From: Pelagimonas phthalicica
GTDB taxonomy: Bacteria > Pseudomonadota > Alphaproteobacteria > Rhodobacterales > Rhodobacteraceae
Reading direction: 5' to 3'
Assembly (NCBI RefSeq): GCF_004364805.1
Contig: NZ_SOAP01000001.1
Coordinates: forward strand, 806,001-870,000
DNA length: 64,000 bases
The position numbers were made by a program, and so were the translations under genes. Positions 54,564 through 63,878 of the stretch are shown here, one piece after another; the stretch's first letter is position 1; each line of letters opens with the position of its first letter. A model generated the notes under the pieces. The model had not been told where the DNA came from. It worked only from the letters and a program-made list of their open reading frames with translations, and ran no database searches.

Positions 54564-54923
54564 CTTTTTCTCCCTGTTGCGTCGGTCTGTCGCGCCGATC
54601 AAGGCGTCTTGCATCCGAATTTCGAGTGCAAATTTGGCCCCGGTTCTTGTGGGGCTCCCCTAAATCCGAACGGAAAAAAGGCATTCGATCAATGTTTTTT
54701 CCACATTCAGCTTTTTGAAAAACTGGTTTTTCGGGGATAGGCCGTTGCGCTAATTGTCTGAATTTTCTAGGTAATCCATTTTGAAACCGATTCATTTTGC
54801 CGATTAATGAGACCAATTGGCCTTATAGCAAAATGGATTTGGCCCTATCCGCCTGCCTGAATTTCAGGCTCATCTGCTCTCAACCGGCATAAGCCGCATT
54901 TCCTAACAATCAGGAGGTCCACC
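54564..54923. promoter_or_regulatory. Divergent promoter region tauA/tpa
   Basis: 360 bp, more AT-rich than the surroundings, shared by the transporter and tpa. It should hold the operator for a TauR-type regulator, but I could not find a convincing pair of the known CTGGAC-type boxes. The end AGGAGGT at 54911-54917 is the tpa ribosome site. Confidence 0.6.
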
Positions 54924-56312
54924 ATGGACGGCAATTACAGTCAAAACGATCTGTCCCACGTTGTTGAGGCCGATAAGGCGCATGTGTGGCATCACCTGAT
55001 CCAGCACAAGCAATTTGAAAGCAAAGACCCCAACATCATTGTTGAGGGCAAAGGCATGCGTGTCTGGAACCAGAATGGCAAAGAGCATCTGGATGCGGTG
55101 TCTGGCGGTGTCTGGACCGTGAATGTCGGCTATGGCCGCGAAAGCATCGTCAAAGCCGTCGCTGATCAGCTGATCAAGCTGCCTTATTTTGCCGGGTCCG
55201 CAGGGTCGATCCCCGGCGCGCTCTATGCGGAAAAGCTGATCGAAAAGATGCCGGGGCAGAGCCGCGTCTATTACTGTAACTCCGGTTCTGAGGCGAATGA
55301 GAAAGCCTTTAAGATGGTGCGCCAGATCGCGCACAAGCGTTACGGTGGGCAAAAGCACAAGATCCTGTATCGCGATCGCGACTATCATGGCACCACCATT
55401 TCCTGCCTGAGTGCCGGTGGCCAGGACGAGCGCGGCGCACAATATGGCCCCTATACGCCGGGCTTTGTCCGCGTGCCGCATTGTCTGGAATACCGCGCCG
55501 GTGATCAGGGCGCGCCGGTTGAGAATTACGGTGAATGGGCCGCCAACCAGATCGAAGAGGTCATTCTGCGCGAAGGACCGGACACGGTCGGTGCTCTTTG
55601 CCTTGAACCTGTGACCGCCGGTGGTGGTGTGATCACCCCGCCCGAAGGCTACTGGCAGCGCGTGCAGGAGATTTGCAGGAAATATGAGATCCTGCTGCAT
55701 ATTGACGAAGTGGTCTGCGGCGTTGGCCGGACCGGTAAATGGTTTGGTTACCAACAATACGGGATCGAACCAGACATGGTGACCATGGCCAAGGGCGTGG
55801 CCTCGGGCTATGCCGCGATTGCCTGCCTGACCACCTCCGAGAAAGTCTTTGAACTGTTCAAGGACAATGCCGATGATCCGCTGAACTATTTCCGCGATAT
55901 TTCCACCTTTGGGGGCTGCACCGCTGGCCCTGCCGCGGCGATGGAAAACATGCGCATCATCGAGGATGAAAACCTGCTGCAAAACTGCACCGATATGGGG
56001 GCCTATATGCTCGACCGTCTGGGCGAGCTTCAGGACAAGCACGCCGTTATCGGTCAGGTGCGCGGCAAAGGCCTGTTTCTGGGCGCTGAGCTGGTCAGCG
56101 ACCGCGAAGCCCGCACCCCGATGGAAGAAGCCCGCGTTCAGGCCGTTGTTGGCGATTGCATGCAGCAGGGCGTGATCATCGGCGCGACCAACCGGTCTTT
56201 GCCGGGTTACAACAACACGCTGTGCTTCTCGCCTGCGCTGATCGCCACCAAAGACGACATTGATGAGATCATTACCGCCGTCGACGGAGCCCTGGGCCGT
56301 GTCTTTGGCTGA
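54924..56312 (+). CDS. tpa: Taurine-pyruvate aminotransferase
   Basis: Pyridoxal-phosphate enzyme transferring the taurine amino group to pyruvate, giving sulfoacetaldehyde and alanine. 462 residues. The N-terminal MDGNYSQNDLSHVVEADKAH matches known Tpa. Motifs: VYYCNSGSEANEKAFKMVR, RDYHGTTISCLSAGGQ, LLHIDEVVCGVGRTGKWFGY (PLP aspartate) and VTMAKGVASGYA with the Schiff-base lysine. AGGAGG precedes the ATG. It pairs with tauABC; no xsc or pta in this window, so the next step (sulfoacetaldehyde acetyltransferase) is elsewhere. Confidence 0.94.
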   Translation: MDGNYSQNDLSHVVEADKAHVWHHLIQHKQFESKDPNIIVEGKGMRVWNQNGKEHLDAVSGGVWTVNVGYGRESIVKAVADQLIKLPYFAGSAGSIPGALYAEKLIEKMPGQSRVYYCNSGSEANEKAFKMVRQIAHKRYGGQKHKILYRDRDYHGTTISCLSAGGQDERGAQYGPYTPGFVRVPHCLEYRAGDQGAPVENYGEWAANQIEEVILREGPDTVGALCLEPVTAGGGVITPPEGYWQRVQEICRKYEILLHIDEVVCGVGRTGKWFGYQQYGIEPDMVTMAKGVASGYAAIACLTTSEKVFELFKDNADDPLNYFRDISTFGGCTAGPAAAMENMRIIEDENLLQNCTDMGAYMLDRLGELQDKHAVIGQVRGKGLFLGAELVSDREARTPMEEARVQAVVGDCMQQGVIIGATNRSLPGYNNTLCFSPALIATKDDIDEIITAVDGALGRVFG

Positions 56313-56994
56313 TCTTTCTGCCACCGGTCAGCCGGTGGGGCAAAAGGTGGACGGGGAATTCCCTTGCCCCGTTCCACCTCATCATCCGCTTGTCGGGCGT
56401 TTCGGCCAGCTCGTCCCGCTGGCCGAAACTCATTCTGATGGGTTGTTTGACGCCTTTGCGGCAGATCAAACTGGCCGCGGCTGGACCTACCTTCCGATAG
56501 ACCCATGGGCAGACCGCGCAGTGGCGCGCGCATGGTGCGCCCAAAACGCCACCAGCCGCGACCCGCAATTCTACTGCATTCAGGATCTTGACGGGGTGCC
56601 TTTGGGCTTTTGCTCTTACCTGCGCATCGCGCCCGAGGTTGGCTCAATCGAGGTGGGATATATCCATTTCTCACCGCTGATGCAGAAACAGGCCCTCGCG
56701 ACCGAAGTCATGTTCCTGATGATGCAAAACGCCTTTGACCTGGGCTATCGCCGCTATGAGTGGAAATGCGACGCGCTTAACGCGCCGTCCCGTGCAGCAG
56801 CGCAAAGGCTGGGCTTCACCTATGAGGGCACGTTCCGACAGGCCACCCTGTATAAGGGACGCAATCGCGATACAGCGTGGTTTTCGATCATCGACACGGA
56901 ATGGCCCGCGCTGAAAACCCGGTTTGAACGCTGGCTGTCCCCCAACAATTTCACCACGTCAGGTCAACAGATCACATCGCTCAACCAGATTTGA
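56299..56994 (+). CDS. GNAT-family N-acetyltransferase
   Basis: 231 residues from a GTG at 56299 that overlaps the tpa stop by 14 nt. Core GNAT elements: IQDLDGVPLGFCSYLRIAPE, VGYIHFSPLMQKQALATEVM (acetyl-CoA binding strand and helix), RRYEWKCDALNAPSRAAAQR-LGFTYEGTFRQA. This pattern is close to RimJ/RimL-type or aminoglycoside/diamine acetyltransferases. Substrate unknown. The overlap suggests cotranscription with taurine catabolism, but no mechanistic link is evident. Confidence 0.87.
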   Translation: MSLADLSATGQPVGQKVDGEFPCPVPPHHPLVGRFGQLVPLAETHSDGLFDAFAADQTGRGWTYLPIDPWADRAVARAWCAQNATSRDPQFYCIQDLDGVPLGFCSYLRIAPEVGSIEVGYIHFSPLMQKQALATEVMFLMMQNAFDLGYRRYEWKCDALNAPSRAAAQRLGFTYEGTFRQATLYKGRNRDTAWFSIIDTEWPALKTRFERWLSPNNFTTSGQQITSLNQI

Positions 56995-57062
56995 TCCTGC
57001 GGGATGGTGGGTGGGGCGAGGTTTGCGGGGAGCTTGCCTCCCCTCAAACCAGCGTCCCCCCA

Positions 57063-57530
57063 TCACGCTTGTATGCGAAAATGCGCTTCGATCTCCACGG
57101 CCGCATTGGCGGGCAGACTGCTACTGCCAACAGCAAAGCGCACATGCGTGCCTTTTTCGGCCCCCAAGGCCGCAACCATCAGGTCAGACGCCCCATTCAC
57201 CACCTGCGGATGCGCGGCAAATCCCGGTGCAGCATTCACAAAGGCCCCAAGTTTTACCAAACGGTCGATTCGCTCCAAATCTCTCAAAGCCCCCTTGGCC
57301 CGCGCCAGCAAACCAATCGCACAACACCGGGCGGCCTCTTGCCCCTGTTCGATACTCACCTCTTCACCCAGGCGACCCGTGATCACCCGGCCATTTGGGT
57401 CGATGGAGATCTGCCCGGAAATAAACAAATCCGTCCCATCAATCAGGTAAGGCGCAAAATTACCCAAAGGTTTGGGAGCGTCGGGCAGCTCTATCCCTAA
57501 CGCTTTCAAAGCGGTTTCAATATTTGGCAT
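57063..57530 (-). CDS. RidA-family protein
   Basis: 155 residues from ATG 57530. Members deaminate reactive enamine/imine intermediates or act as related hydrolases. Visible: LFISGQISIDPNGRVITGRL, then LGAFVNAAPGFAAHPQVVNG and KGTHVRFAVGSSSLPANAAV, VEIEAHFRI. The canonical RidA arginine and the G-x-x-x-P-x-x-x-P segment appear as R-F-A-V-G-S-S-S-L-P-A-N-A. Monocistronic. Confidence 0.9.
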   Translation of the reverse strand: MPNIETALKALGIELPDAPKPLGNFAPYLIDGTDLFISGQISIDPNGRVITGRLGEEVSIEQGQEAARCCAIGLLARAKGALRDLERIDRLVKLGAFVNAAPGFAAHPQVVNGASDLMVAALGAEKGTHVRFAVGSSSLPANAAVEIEAHFRIQA

Positions 57531-57564
57531 GGGTTCCCCTTCAATCGGGTGCAAACTGGCAACG

Positions 57565-57590
57565 AAAAAGGGCCGCGCAATGCGCGACCC
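57565..57590 (-). terminator. Terminator of the HU gene
   Basis: On the minus strand GGTCGCGC, loop, GCGCGGCC followed by CTTTTTC; 27 bp past the HU stop. Confidence 0.8.
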
Positions 57591-57616
57591 CTAAACATGA
57601 TCCGATAGATACCGGA

Positions 57617-57907
57617 TTAGGCGTTCACGCTATCTTTCAGCGCTTTGGCGATGGTCATTTTGACCTGCTTATCCGCCTCTTTCTTGAACTGTTCACCGGT
57701 GGCTGGGTTGCGCACCATACGCTCAGGACGCTCACGGCAATAGATTTTGCCAACGCCTGGCAGAGTCACCGCACCGCCTGCAGACACTTCGGAGGTGATG
57801 ATCTCGACAACAGCGTCCAGAGCCGCACCGGCGGTCTTTTTGTCTGCGTCCATCTTTTCAGCCAGTGCAGCAACCAGCTGAGTCTTAGTCATGGGTTTGT
57901 TCGCCAT
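57617..57907 (-). CDS. hup: HU-family DNA-binding protein
   Basis: 96 residues from ATG 57907, preceded by AAGGAGA. Nucleoid-associated histone-like protein. TKTQLVAALAEKMDADKKTA GAALDAVVEI forms the dimer helix; VTLPGVGKIYCRERPERMVR (with the usual G-F/I-G-x-F strand) and NPATGEQFKKEADKQVKMTI the DNA-grasping arm (R-N-P-x-T-G-E). Longer N-terminal frame upstream is not coding because the Shine-Dalgarno lies at 57915. Confidence 0.95.
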   Translation of the reverse strand: MANKPMTKTQLVAALAEKMDADKKTAGAALDAVVEIITSEVSAGGAVTLPGVGKIYCRERPERMVRNPATGEQFKKEADKQVKMTIAKALKDSVNA

Positions 57908-58049
57908 TTGAATGGTCTCCTTCACTGCCCAACTCTTGGGGCCCTGTTGCGGGAATAAACAGGATGTAGGAGGAAAACACAACAATTCGTGTGCAGAAAA
58001 GCCTTAAAACATGGCCTTTCCCGGCATTTTTCCTCCCACTGACCTTGGG

Positions 58050-59534
58050 TTACAGGAATGCGGTCTCTTCGAAACTGCGCAACTTCCGGCTGTGGATGCG
58101 TTCCAGCGGCATCTCGCGCAGTTTTTCCATGGCGCGAATCCCAATCATCAAATGTCGTGCCACCTGAGTCTTGTAGAAATCGGAGGCCATACCGGGCAGT
58201 TTCAGCTCCCCATGCAGCGGTTTGTCCGAGACGCAAAGCAAGGTCCCATAGGGCACACGGAACCGGAACCCGTTGGCAGCGATCGTCGCACTTTCCATAT
58301 CCAGCGCGATTGCGCGGGATTGCGACAGGCGCTGCACTGGGCCGGTATGTTCGCGCAATTCCCAATTGCGATTATCCACCGTGGCCACGGTCCCCGTCCG
58401 CATGATCCGTTTCAGGTCATACCCTTCCAGCTGGGTTTCCATGGCGACCGCCTCTTCCAAAGCGATCTGAATTTCCGCCAAAGCCGGAACCGGAACCCAG
58501 ACGGGCAGGTCATCATCCAGCACCTTGTCTTCGCGCAGATAAGCATGGGCGAGCACAAAATCCCCCAGGCTCTGCGAATTCCGCAAACCGGCACAATGCC
58601 CCACCATCAGCCAAGCATGGGGGCGCAGCACCGCGATATGGTCGGTCGCAGTTTTCGCGTTAGATGGCCCAACCCCGATATTGACCAGGGTGATCCCGCC
58701 GCCACCTTCACGCTTTAGGTGATAGGTCGGCATTTGCGGCATGCGCGGCGCGGCGGGCAACTCACCATCCGGTGTCGTGATCTCGGCATTTCCGGTGCTG
58801 ACAAAGCTGGTATAGCCACTGTCGGGATCGGCCAGTTGCGTGCGGGCATAGGCCTCAAATTCAGAGACATAGAACTGATAGTTGGTGAACAACACGTGAT
58901 TCTGGAAATGCTCGGGATCGGTGGCGGTGTAATGCGCCAAACGGGCGAGCGAATAATCGATGCGCTGCGCGGTAAACGGGGCCAGCGGCGCGGGTTCACC
59001 CGGGCCTGGGTCTGCCACCCCGTTGACGATGTCATCATTGGTGGTTTCCAGATCCGGCACGTCAAACACGTCGCGCAACACAAAGGATCCGGCCCCTTCC
59101 TGCGGCACCGAAATATCCGGAAAATTGGCCACGGCAAAGTGAACCGGCATCGGCGTATCCGACAGGCCAATCTGCACTTTGACCCCGTGATTATGGATCA
59201 ACAACCCAATCTGTTGGCGCAGATAATGCTCAAACATGCGCGGGCGAGTCACGGTTGCGGCGTAACATCCGGGCGATGTCACATGACCGAAGCTCAACCG
59301 GCTGTCGACTTTGGCGAAACTCGAGGTGGTGATCCGGATCTCGGGGTAAAAGGCCCGATAGCGGACCCCGGGATGCCCCTGAACCACGGCGGACATGAAA
59401 TGATCCCGCAAAAAGCTGGCGGCCTCATCATAGAGCGCAATCAATCGCTCAACAGCGGCCTTTGGGTCTTCGAAACTCTCGCTGGCAAATCCATGCGGAG
59501 AGACAATCTGCAATTCGGCGGCTTTATCCTGCAT
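58050..59534 (-). CDS. amn: AMP nucleosidase
   Basis: Cleaves AMP to adenine and ribose 5-phosphate. 494 residues from ATG 59534, preceded by AAAAGGAAAAA. The N-terminal regulatory domain (ESFEDPKAAVERLIALYDEA, RAFYPEIRITTSSFAKVDSR) is followed by the nucleoside-phosphorylase-type catalytic half with VNIGVGPSNAKTATDHIAVL, MVGHCAGLR, DMESATIAANGFRFRVPYGT (substrate Glu and Asp) and CVSDKPLHGELKLPGMASDF. Matches the long AMP nucleosidase family. Stands alone between HU and a class II aldolase. Confidence 0.95.
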   Translation of the reverse strand: MQDKAAELQIVSPHGFASESFEDPKAAVERLIALYDEAASFLRDHFMSAVVQGHPGVRYRAFYPEIRITTSSFAKVDSRLSFGHVTSPGCYAATVTRPRMFEHYLRQQIGLLIHNHGVKVQIGLSDTPMPVHFAVANFPDISVPQEGAGSFVLRDVFDVPDLETTNDDIVNGVADPGPGEPAPLAPFTAQRIDYSLARLAHYTATDPEHFQNHVLFTNYQFYVSEFEAYARTQLADPDSGYTSFVSTGNAEITTPDGELPAAPRMPQMPTYHLKREGGGGITLVNIGVGPSNAKTATDHIAVLRPHAWLMVGHCAGLRNSQSLGDFVLAHAYLREDKVLDDDLPVWVPVPALAEIQIALEEAVAMETQLEGYDLKRIMRTGTVATVDNRNWELREHTGPVQRLSQSRAIALDMESATIAANGFRFRVPYGTLLCVSDKPLHGELKLPGMASDFYKTQVARHLMIGIRAMEKLREMPLERIHSRKLRSFEETAFL

Positions 59535-59785
59535 TCTTTTTCCTTTTCTTTTTATGTGCGTCTCGCGCCGCTTCGGCGGTTTCACCGGAACCGAGCAGTC
59601 ACAACGCCCGGGTTTCGTCATTGCCTTACGGGGAAACCTGCCAGGCAGCGCGTGAATTGACCGAAAGTGGCAGCTTCACCGCAAGGTTTCAAGCGCTAAC
59701 AGCGCGAAGGCATATGAAGATTTGACAACAGGTCTTTTGCGGTTTTCAGATAGGTGACAACACTTTCCGAAAAGGCGGCTTAGAC

Positions 59786-60532
59786 ATGCAAACCAAGGCC
59801 AATATCGAACACTGGCAGGAACGGGTTGATCTGGCTGCGGCCTTTCGCTGGACCGCGCGGCTGAACATGCATGAGGGCGTCGCCAATCATTTCAGCCTTG
59901 CCATCAACGAGGATGGCACACGGTTTCTGATGAACCCCAATCAGATGCATTTCGCCCGCATCCGCGCCTCGGACATGATCGTCGTGGACGCCAATGATCC
60001 CGATACACTCAGCGGCCCCAATGCGCCCGACCCGACCGCCTGGGGATTGCATGGTGGCATCCATCGCCACTGCCCGCATGCCCGTTGCGCCATGCATGTG
60101 CATTCCATTCACGCCACGGTTCTGGCCTGCCTCAAGGACAAGCGCCTGCCCCCCATCGATCAGAATTGCGCGACCTTTTTCAACCGCGTGGTGATTGATG
60201 AGCATTACGGCGGCCTGGCCTTTGAGGAAGAGGGCGCGCGCTGTGCTGCGCTGCTCACCGATCCCAAGCAAATGGTCATGATCATGGGCAATCATGGCGT
60301 CATGGTGATTGGAGACACGGTGGCCGAGACGTTCAATCGGCTCTATTACTTTGAACGCGCCGCCGAGACCTTTATCCGCGCCCTGCAAACGGGGCAGCCG
60401 CTGGATGTATTAAGCGACGAGATCGCCGAGAAAACCGCGCGCGAGCTTGAGGACTATCCCGAACAAGACACGCGCCATCTGGCCGAGCTCAAGGCTCTTC
60501 TGGATAGCGAGGGCAGCGACTACGCAAGTTAA
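59786..60532 (+). CDS. Class II aldolase/adducin-family protein
   Basis: 248 residues. Zinc-dependent sugar-phosphate aldolase fold: AAFRWTARLNMHEGVANHFS, ARIRASDMIVVDAND, HGGIHRHCPHARCAMHVHSI (zinc histidines H-x-H near 103-112), and EHYGGLAFEEEGARCAALL with another metal histidine and glutamate (MIMGNHGVMVIGDTVAE). Members include fuculose-phosphate aldolases and decarboxylases; substrate cannot be told. Overlaps the convergent lytic transglycosylase gene at the 3' end by 4 nt. Confidence 0.9.
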   Translation: MQTKANIEHWQERVDLAAAFRWTARLNMHEGVANHFSLAINEDGTRFLMNPNQMHFARIRASDMIVVDANDPDTLSGPNAPDPTAWGLHGGIHRHCPHARCAMHVHSIHATVLACLKDKRLPPIDQNCATFFNRVVIDEHYGGLAFEEEGARCAALLTDPKQMVMIMGNHGVMVIGDTVAETFNRLYYFERAAETFIRALQTGQPLDVLSDEIAEKTARELEDYPEQDTRHLAELKALLDSEGSDYAS

Positions 60533-61023
60533 CCCGGGCGCAGGCCCGTCTCAACCAGTAGCCCCTTTCGTTTGGCCTCATAATAATAGCCTTTGGCGTA
60601 CCACATGATCGCTTCATCCGGGTCGCCATCGGCCACCAAATAGGCACCTTTGAGGTATTTCAGCGCAAATTCCAGATTGGTTTCGGCATCCAACAGCCCC
60701 TCGGCGCTACCACGATACCCCATGGTGCGCGCGGTTTCCGGCAGGATCTGGAACAACCCATAATAGGGTCCGTTACGCGCCCAGGGGCGATGGGTGCTTT
60801 CACGGATAGCCAGTCGATGCACCAGCAAGCGTGGCAAATCATAATGATCCGCCCATCTGTTGATCTGCTCCCGCAGCTCGGGCGTTTCATTGGGATAAAG
60901 CGGGGGATCATAAGGGGTTGGTGCCAGAGCAGGGACAGGCTCTGGCACCGATTGGGACACTTTAGATACGCTGGAACATGCGGATAGGATCAGCGCACCA
61001 ACCAGGAACAAGTGAGGGTACAT
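60529..61023 (-). CDS. Lytic transglycosylase, lipoprotein
   Basis: 164 residues. Peptidoglycan-cleaving SLT domain anchored by a lipobox (MYPHLFLVGALILSA then CSS). Active-site glutamate in AIRESTHRPWARNGPYYGLF, followed by QILPETARTMGYRG and FALKYLKGAYLVADGDPDEA, YAKGYY. Typical small LT of the MltE/SltY C-terminal group. Convergent to the aldolase gene. Probably acts on cell-wall remodelling. Confidence 0.92.
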   Translation of the reverse strand: MYPHLFLVGALILSACSSVSKVSQSVPEPVPALAPTPYDPPLYPNETPELREQINRWADHYDLPRLLVHRLAIRESTHRPWARNGPYYGLFQILPETARTMGYRGSAEGLLDAETNLEFALKYLKGAYLVADGDPDEAIMWYAKGYYYEAKRKGLLVETGLRPG

Positions 61024-61163
61024 GAGAGCAGCTTAGGACATCTCAAAGTAGAAATCTCTCAGCGGATTTGTGCTGAGCACAAGATTGCTTATTGCCGGCA
61101 AGAACAGGCCAGTCCGCCACGCATTCCCTCCACAGGTGCTCCTGAACAAGACCGGCCTATACC

Positions 61164-61234
61164 GTCTTTGTCTTCTCTGGTCCCCAAATACCTCGGGGTG
61201 AATGGAGCCCTAGGCTCCAGAGGGGCAGCGCCCC
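61164..61234. repeat. GC-rich intergenic palindromic element, copy 4 (inverted)
   Basis: TCTTCTCTGGTCCCCAAATA then CCTCGGGGTGAATG, GGAGCCCTAGGCTCC (perfect hairpin) and AGAGGGGCAGCGCCCCTTA. Same family as the three other copies; here it sits at the paaE 3' end. Confidence 0.65.
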
Positions 61235-62278
61235 TTAAGCCGCGTCAAAGTCCAGCACCAGCTTTTCCGATGTCGGGCGCGCCTGACAGGCCAAGGTAAA
61301 GCCCGCCTCCAACTCCCAAGGTTCCAGCGAAAAGTTCACCGCCATTTCCGCATCGCCTTCGACCACCTTGCAGCGGCAGGTGCAGCACATGCCACCCTTG
61401 CAGGAAAATGGCAGCTCGAGCCCCTGCCGGGCCGCCGCGGCCACCACATCCTCATCCTCGGCCTCAACCTGAAAGCTGCGCCGCGCGCCATCCAGAATGA
61501 CATCAACGGTGACACCCGCCTCAGCCGCCGCCATTGCTTTGGCCGAGCGTTCGGGTCTTGGCCCCACTTCGGTGTAGAACAATTCGTGATGGATCTTATC
61601 CGCACTCACCATTCCATCCAAAGCACCAGTTACGTTTTCGATCATCTCGCCCGGGCCGCACAGGAACACACCATCCGTGCCCGCCAGATCAATCGCGCCC
61701 GCCCGCGCCAAGGCTGTCACTTTCTCACCATCAATGCGCCCATTCAGCAGCGCCACATCCTGCGGTTCGCGACTGAGCACATGGATCAAGGTAAAGCGAT
61801 CCAAATAGCGATCCTTCAACGCCTCGAGCGCGTCCAAAAACATGATCGACCCGCTGTCGCGATTGCCATAGATCAACGCGACCTCGCCACCTTGTTCCAA
61901 AGCCTCTGAGGCTATGGACACCATCGGCGTGATCCCGGATCCGGCGGCAACCAGCACAATCCGGCCCTGCCCATGATAGGTAAAGCGCCCTTCCGGCGGC
62001 ATGACCTGCACCGTATCGCCAGGTTTCCAATCCTGAGCGGCTGTCGAAAAACACCCTCCCTCAACCCGTTTGATGCCAACGGTCAACGGCGCTCCGGGGG
62101 CCGAGGCGATGGAATAGCTGCGCCGCACATCTTCGCCCGCGATCTCACTGCGCAAAGTCAGATATTGCCCGGGCAAAAAGGCAAAATCCGCCTTCAACGC
62201 CTCCGGCAGGTCAAAGCTGACAGCGATGGCATCGCGCCCCTCGGGCCGGATCTCGGAAATGGTCAAGTCGTGGAACAT
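61235..62278 (-). CDS. paaE: Phenylacetyl-CoA epoxidase reductase subunit
   Basis: Delivers electrons from NADPH to the PaaAC epoxidase. 347 residues from ATG 62278. FAD domain with RRSYSIASAPGAP, NAD motif VLVAAGSGITPMVSIA, and C-terminal plant-type 2Fe-2S ferredoxin CKGGMCCTCRCKVVEGDAEM plus a final Cys in TLACQARPTSEKLVL. The four cluster cysteines are C-x4-C-x2-C...C. Last gene of the leftward paa operon; a longer frame to 62428 lies antisense in paaD. Confidence 0.95.
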   Translation of the reverse strand: MFHDLTISEIRPEGRDAIAVSFDLPEALKADFAFLPGQYLTLRSEIAGEDVRRSYSIASAPGAPLTVGIKRVEGGCFSTAAQDWKPGDTVQVMPPEGRFTYHGQGRIVLVAAGSGITPMVSIASEALEQGGEVALIYGNRDSGSIMFLDALEALKDRYLDRFTLIHVLSREPQDVALLNGRIDGEKVTALARAGAIDLAGTDGVFLCGPGEMIENVTGALDGMVSADKIHHELFYTEVGPRPERSAKAMAAAEAGVTVDVILDGARRSFQVEAEDEDVVAAAARQGLELPFSCKGGMCCTCRCKVVEGDAEMAVNFSLEPWELEAGFTLACQARPTSEKLVLDFDAA

Positions 62279-62288
62279 GCATCTCTCC

Positions 62289-62774
62289 TCAGATACATTT
62301 GAAATAGTCGAAGGGTTCAGCGCAGCTTTGGCATTGGTAATGCGCCTTGCAGGCGGTTGAACCGAACTCGCTGATGCGGATGGTGCGCACGCTGCCACAG
62401 CGCGGGCAACAGACATCCGGGCTGGCAAACAAGGCCGCTTTGCCGCTACCTGTCACAGGCGGTGCGATGCCAAAGGCGCGCAGCTTTTCGCGCCCCTCAG
62501 CGGTGATCCAATCGGTGGTCCAGGCGGGGGACAAGACACGATCGATCCGCGCCTCAAACCCGGCATCACGCAAAGCCGCCTCGATGGACAGCTCAATCGC
62601 CAAAGTGGCCGGGCACCCGGAATAGGTTGGCGTGACCTTGGCCACCGCCACGCCATCCTCCATGCTGACCTGTCGCAAAATGCCCAGCTCGGCCACCGTG
62701 ACACATGGCACCTCTGGATCCGGCACAGAGGCCGCCGCCTGCCAGGCGACCTGCTCTGTCAGTTCGGCAATCAC
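62289..62774 (-). CDS. paaD: Phenylacetate degradation protein PaaD
   Basis: 161 residues; maturation factor for the epoxidase, DUF59/MIP18-like. N-terminal SVPDPEVPCVTVAELGILRQ and VTPTYSGCPATLAIELSI are typical. The C-terminal zinc-ribbon CCPRCGSVRTIRIS ... YQCQSCAEPFDYFKC completes the PaaD pattern. Overlaps paaC by 4 nt (ATGA-type), consistent with the paaABCDE order. Confidence 0.93.
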   Translation of the reverse strand: MIAELTEQVAWQAAASVPDPEVPCVTVAELGILRQVSMEDGVAVAKVTPTYSGCPATLAIELSIEAALRDAGFEARIDRVLSPAWTTDWITAEGREKLRAFGIAPPVTGSGKAALFASPDVCCPRCGSVRTIRISEFGSTACKAHYQCQSCAEPFDYFKCI

Positions 62775-63508
62775 CAGACCGCCCCGGGATGGGCGCGGTG
62801 CAGGCTTTGCATCTCGGCCAGCATATGACCCAGCACCTCATTATGTTGCCCCGACCGGCCACCGGTTTGCGGATAGACAGCTTCTGGCATGCTCAACCCG
62901 GCCTCGGCAAAGATACGCACAATGGTCGCCTGCCAAATCGGACGGATCGCCGCCCGGCTTGGCAAGGCATCCACGCCCTCAGCAGCCCCTTCCTCAAAGA
63001 GCTCTTCGGTAAAGCAATGCAGCTCCTCCACCGCATCGCGCATTCGCGCGGCACTTTCCTCGGTGCCATCCCCAAGCCGGATCACCCATTCTCCAGCATG
63101 GCGAATATGATAGGCCATCTCTTTGACCGCCTTGCCGGCAACGCCTTTGATCACCTCATCCGAGCTGTCTAGCCCCGCCTGCCAATAAGGTTCCATAAAG
63201 GCGGCGAAATAGAGCTGGCGCAGCATGGTCACGGCAAAATCACCATTCTCGCGTTCAACCAGCAGGCAATTGCGATACTCGCGCTCGCCGCGCAGATAGG
63301 CCAGCGCATCCTCGTCACGCCCCTGCCCTTCGACCTTGCCTGCGTGATCATACAGCACCCGCGCCGTGCCAATCAGATCCAGCGCCATATTGGGCATGGC
63401 CAGATCTTCCTCAAGCATCGGCGCATGGCCGCACCACTCCGACAGGCGATGCCCTAGGACCAGATGGTCATCCGCCAGTTCCAAAAGCGCGTTGAACAGG
63501 GCCATCAC
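62771..63508 (-). CDS. paaC: Phenylacetyl-CoA epoxidase structural subunit PaaC
   Basis: 245 residues, non-catalytic di-iron-fold partner of PaaA. LADDHLVLGHRLSEWCGHAP, LEEDLAMPNMALDLIGTARV, ERENGDFAVTMLRQLYFAAF and the later KEMAYHIRHAGEWVIRLGDG follow the PaaC pattern. The second methionine (63505) is an alternative start. Overlaps paaB by 4 nt. Confidence 0.94.
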   Translation of the reverse strand: MMALFNALLELADDHLVLGHRLSEWCGHAPMLEEDLAMPNMALDLIGTARVLYDHAGKVEGQGRDEDALAYLRGEREYRNCLLVERENGDFAVTMLRQLYFAAFMEPYWQAGLDSSDEVIKGVAGKAVKEMAYHIRHAGEWVIRLGDGTEESAARMRDAVEELHCFTEELFEEGAAEGVDALPSRAAIRPIWQATIVRIFAEAGLSMPEAVYPQTGGRSGQHNEVLGHMLAEMQSLHRAHPGAVW

Positions 63509-63789
63509 ATATGCCCCACTTCTTCGGGGATGTCGTAAAATGTCGGGTGGCGGTAAATCTTGTCGCCGGTGGGCTCAAAGTTCTCATCCGCCTGATCGGG
63601 GTCGCTGGCGACAATCTGGTTCGAACGCACAACCCAGATTGAGGTCCCCTCGCCCCGACGCGTGTAAACATCCCGCGCCGCGTTTAGCGCCATGACCTCA
63701 TCCGCCGCATGGAGCGAGCCGACATGTTTGTGGCTCAGCCCGTTGCGTGGGCGGATGAACACTTCCCATAGGGGGATTTCATTGGCCAT
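63505..63789 (-). CDS. paaB: Phenylacetyl-CoA epoxidase subunit PaaB
   Basis: 94 residues from ATG 63789 (MANEIPLWEVFIRPRNGLSH then KHVGSLHAADEVMALNAARD), followed by VYTRRGEGTSIWVVRSNQIV. This is the standard PaaB sequence. It links PaaAC dimers in the epoxidase. Start is preceded by AGGAAAG. 89 bp after paaA. Confidence 0.96.
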   Translation of the reverse strand: MANEIPLWEVFIRPRNGLSHKHVGSLHAADEVMALNAARDVYTRRGEGTSIWVVRSNQIVASDPDQADENFEPTGDKIYRHPTFYDIPEEVGHM

Positions 63790-63878
63790 TTTCTTTCCTC
63801 TTCCCAGTTTCGGAGCGCCCAAAGGGATGGTGGGTGGGGTGTCGCGCCTTGCGCGCACGTCCCCCATCCCTTGGCGCA

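Noticed and set aside
54564-54923. Search for TauR boxes (CTGGAC type)
   Set aside because: Only fragments resembling the known box were seen; no direct repeat with correct spacing, so no site was called.
54903-56324. 473-codon frame antisense to tpa
   Set aside because: Shadow of a certain aminotransferase gene.
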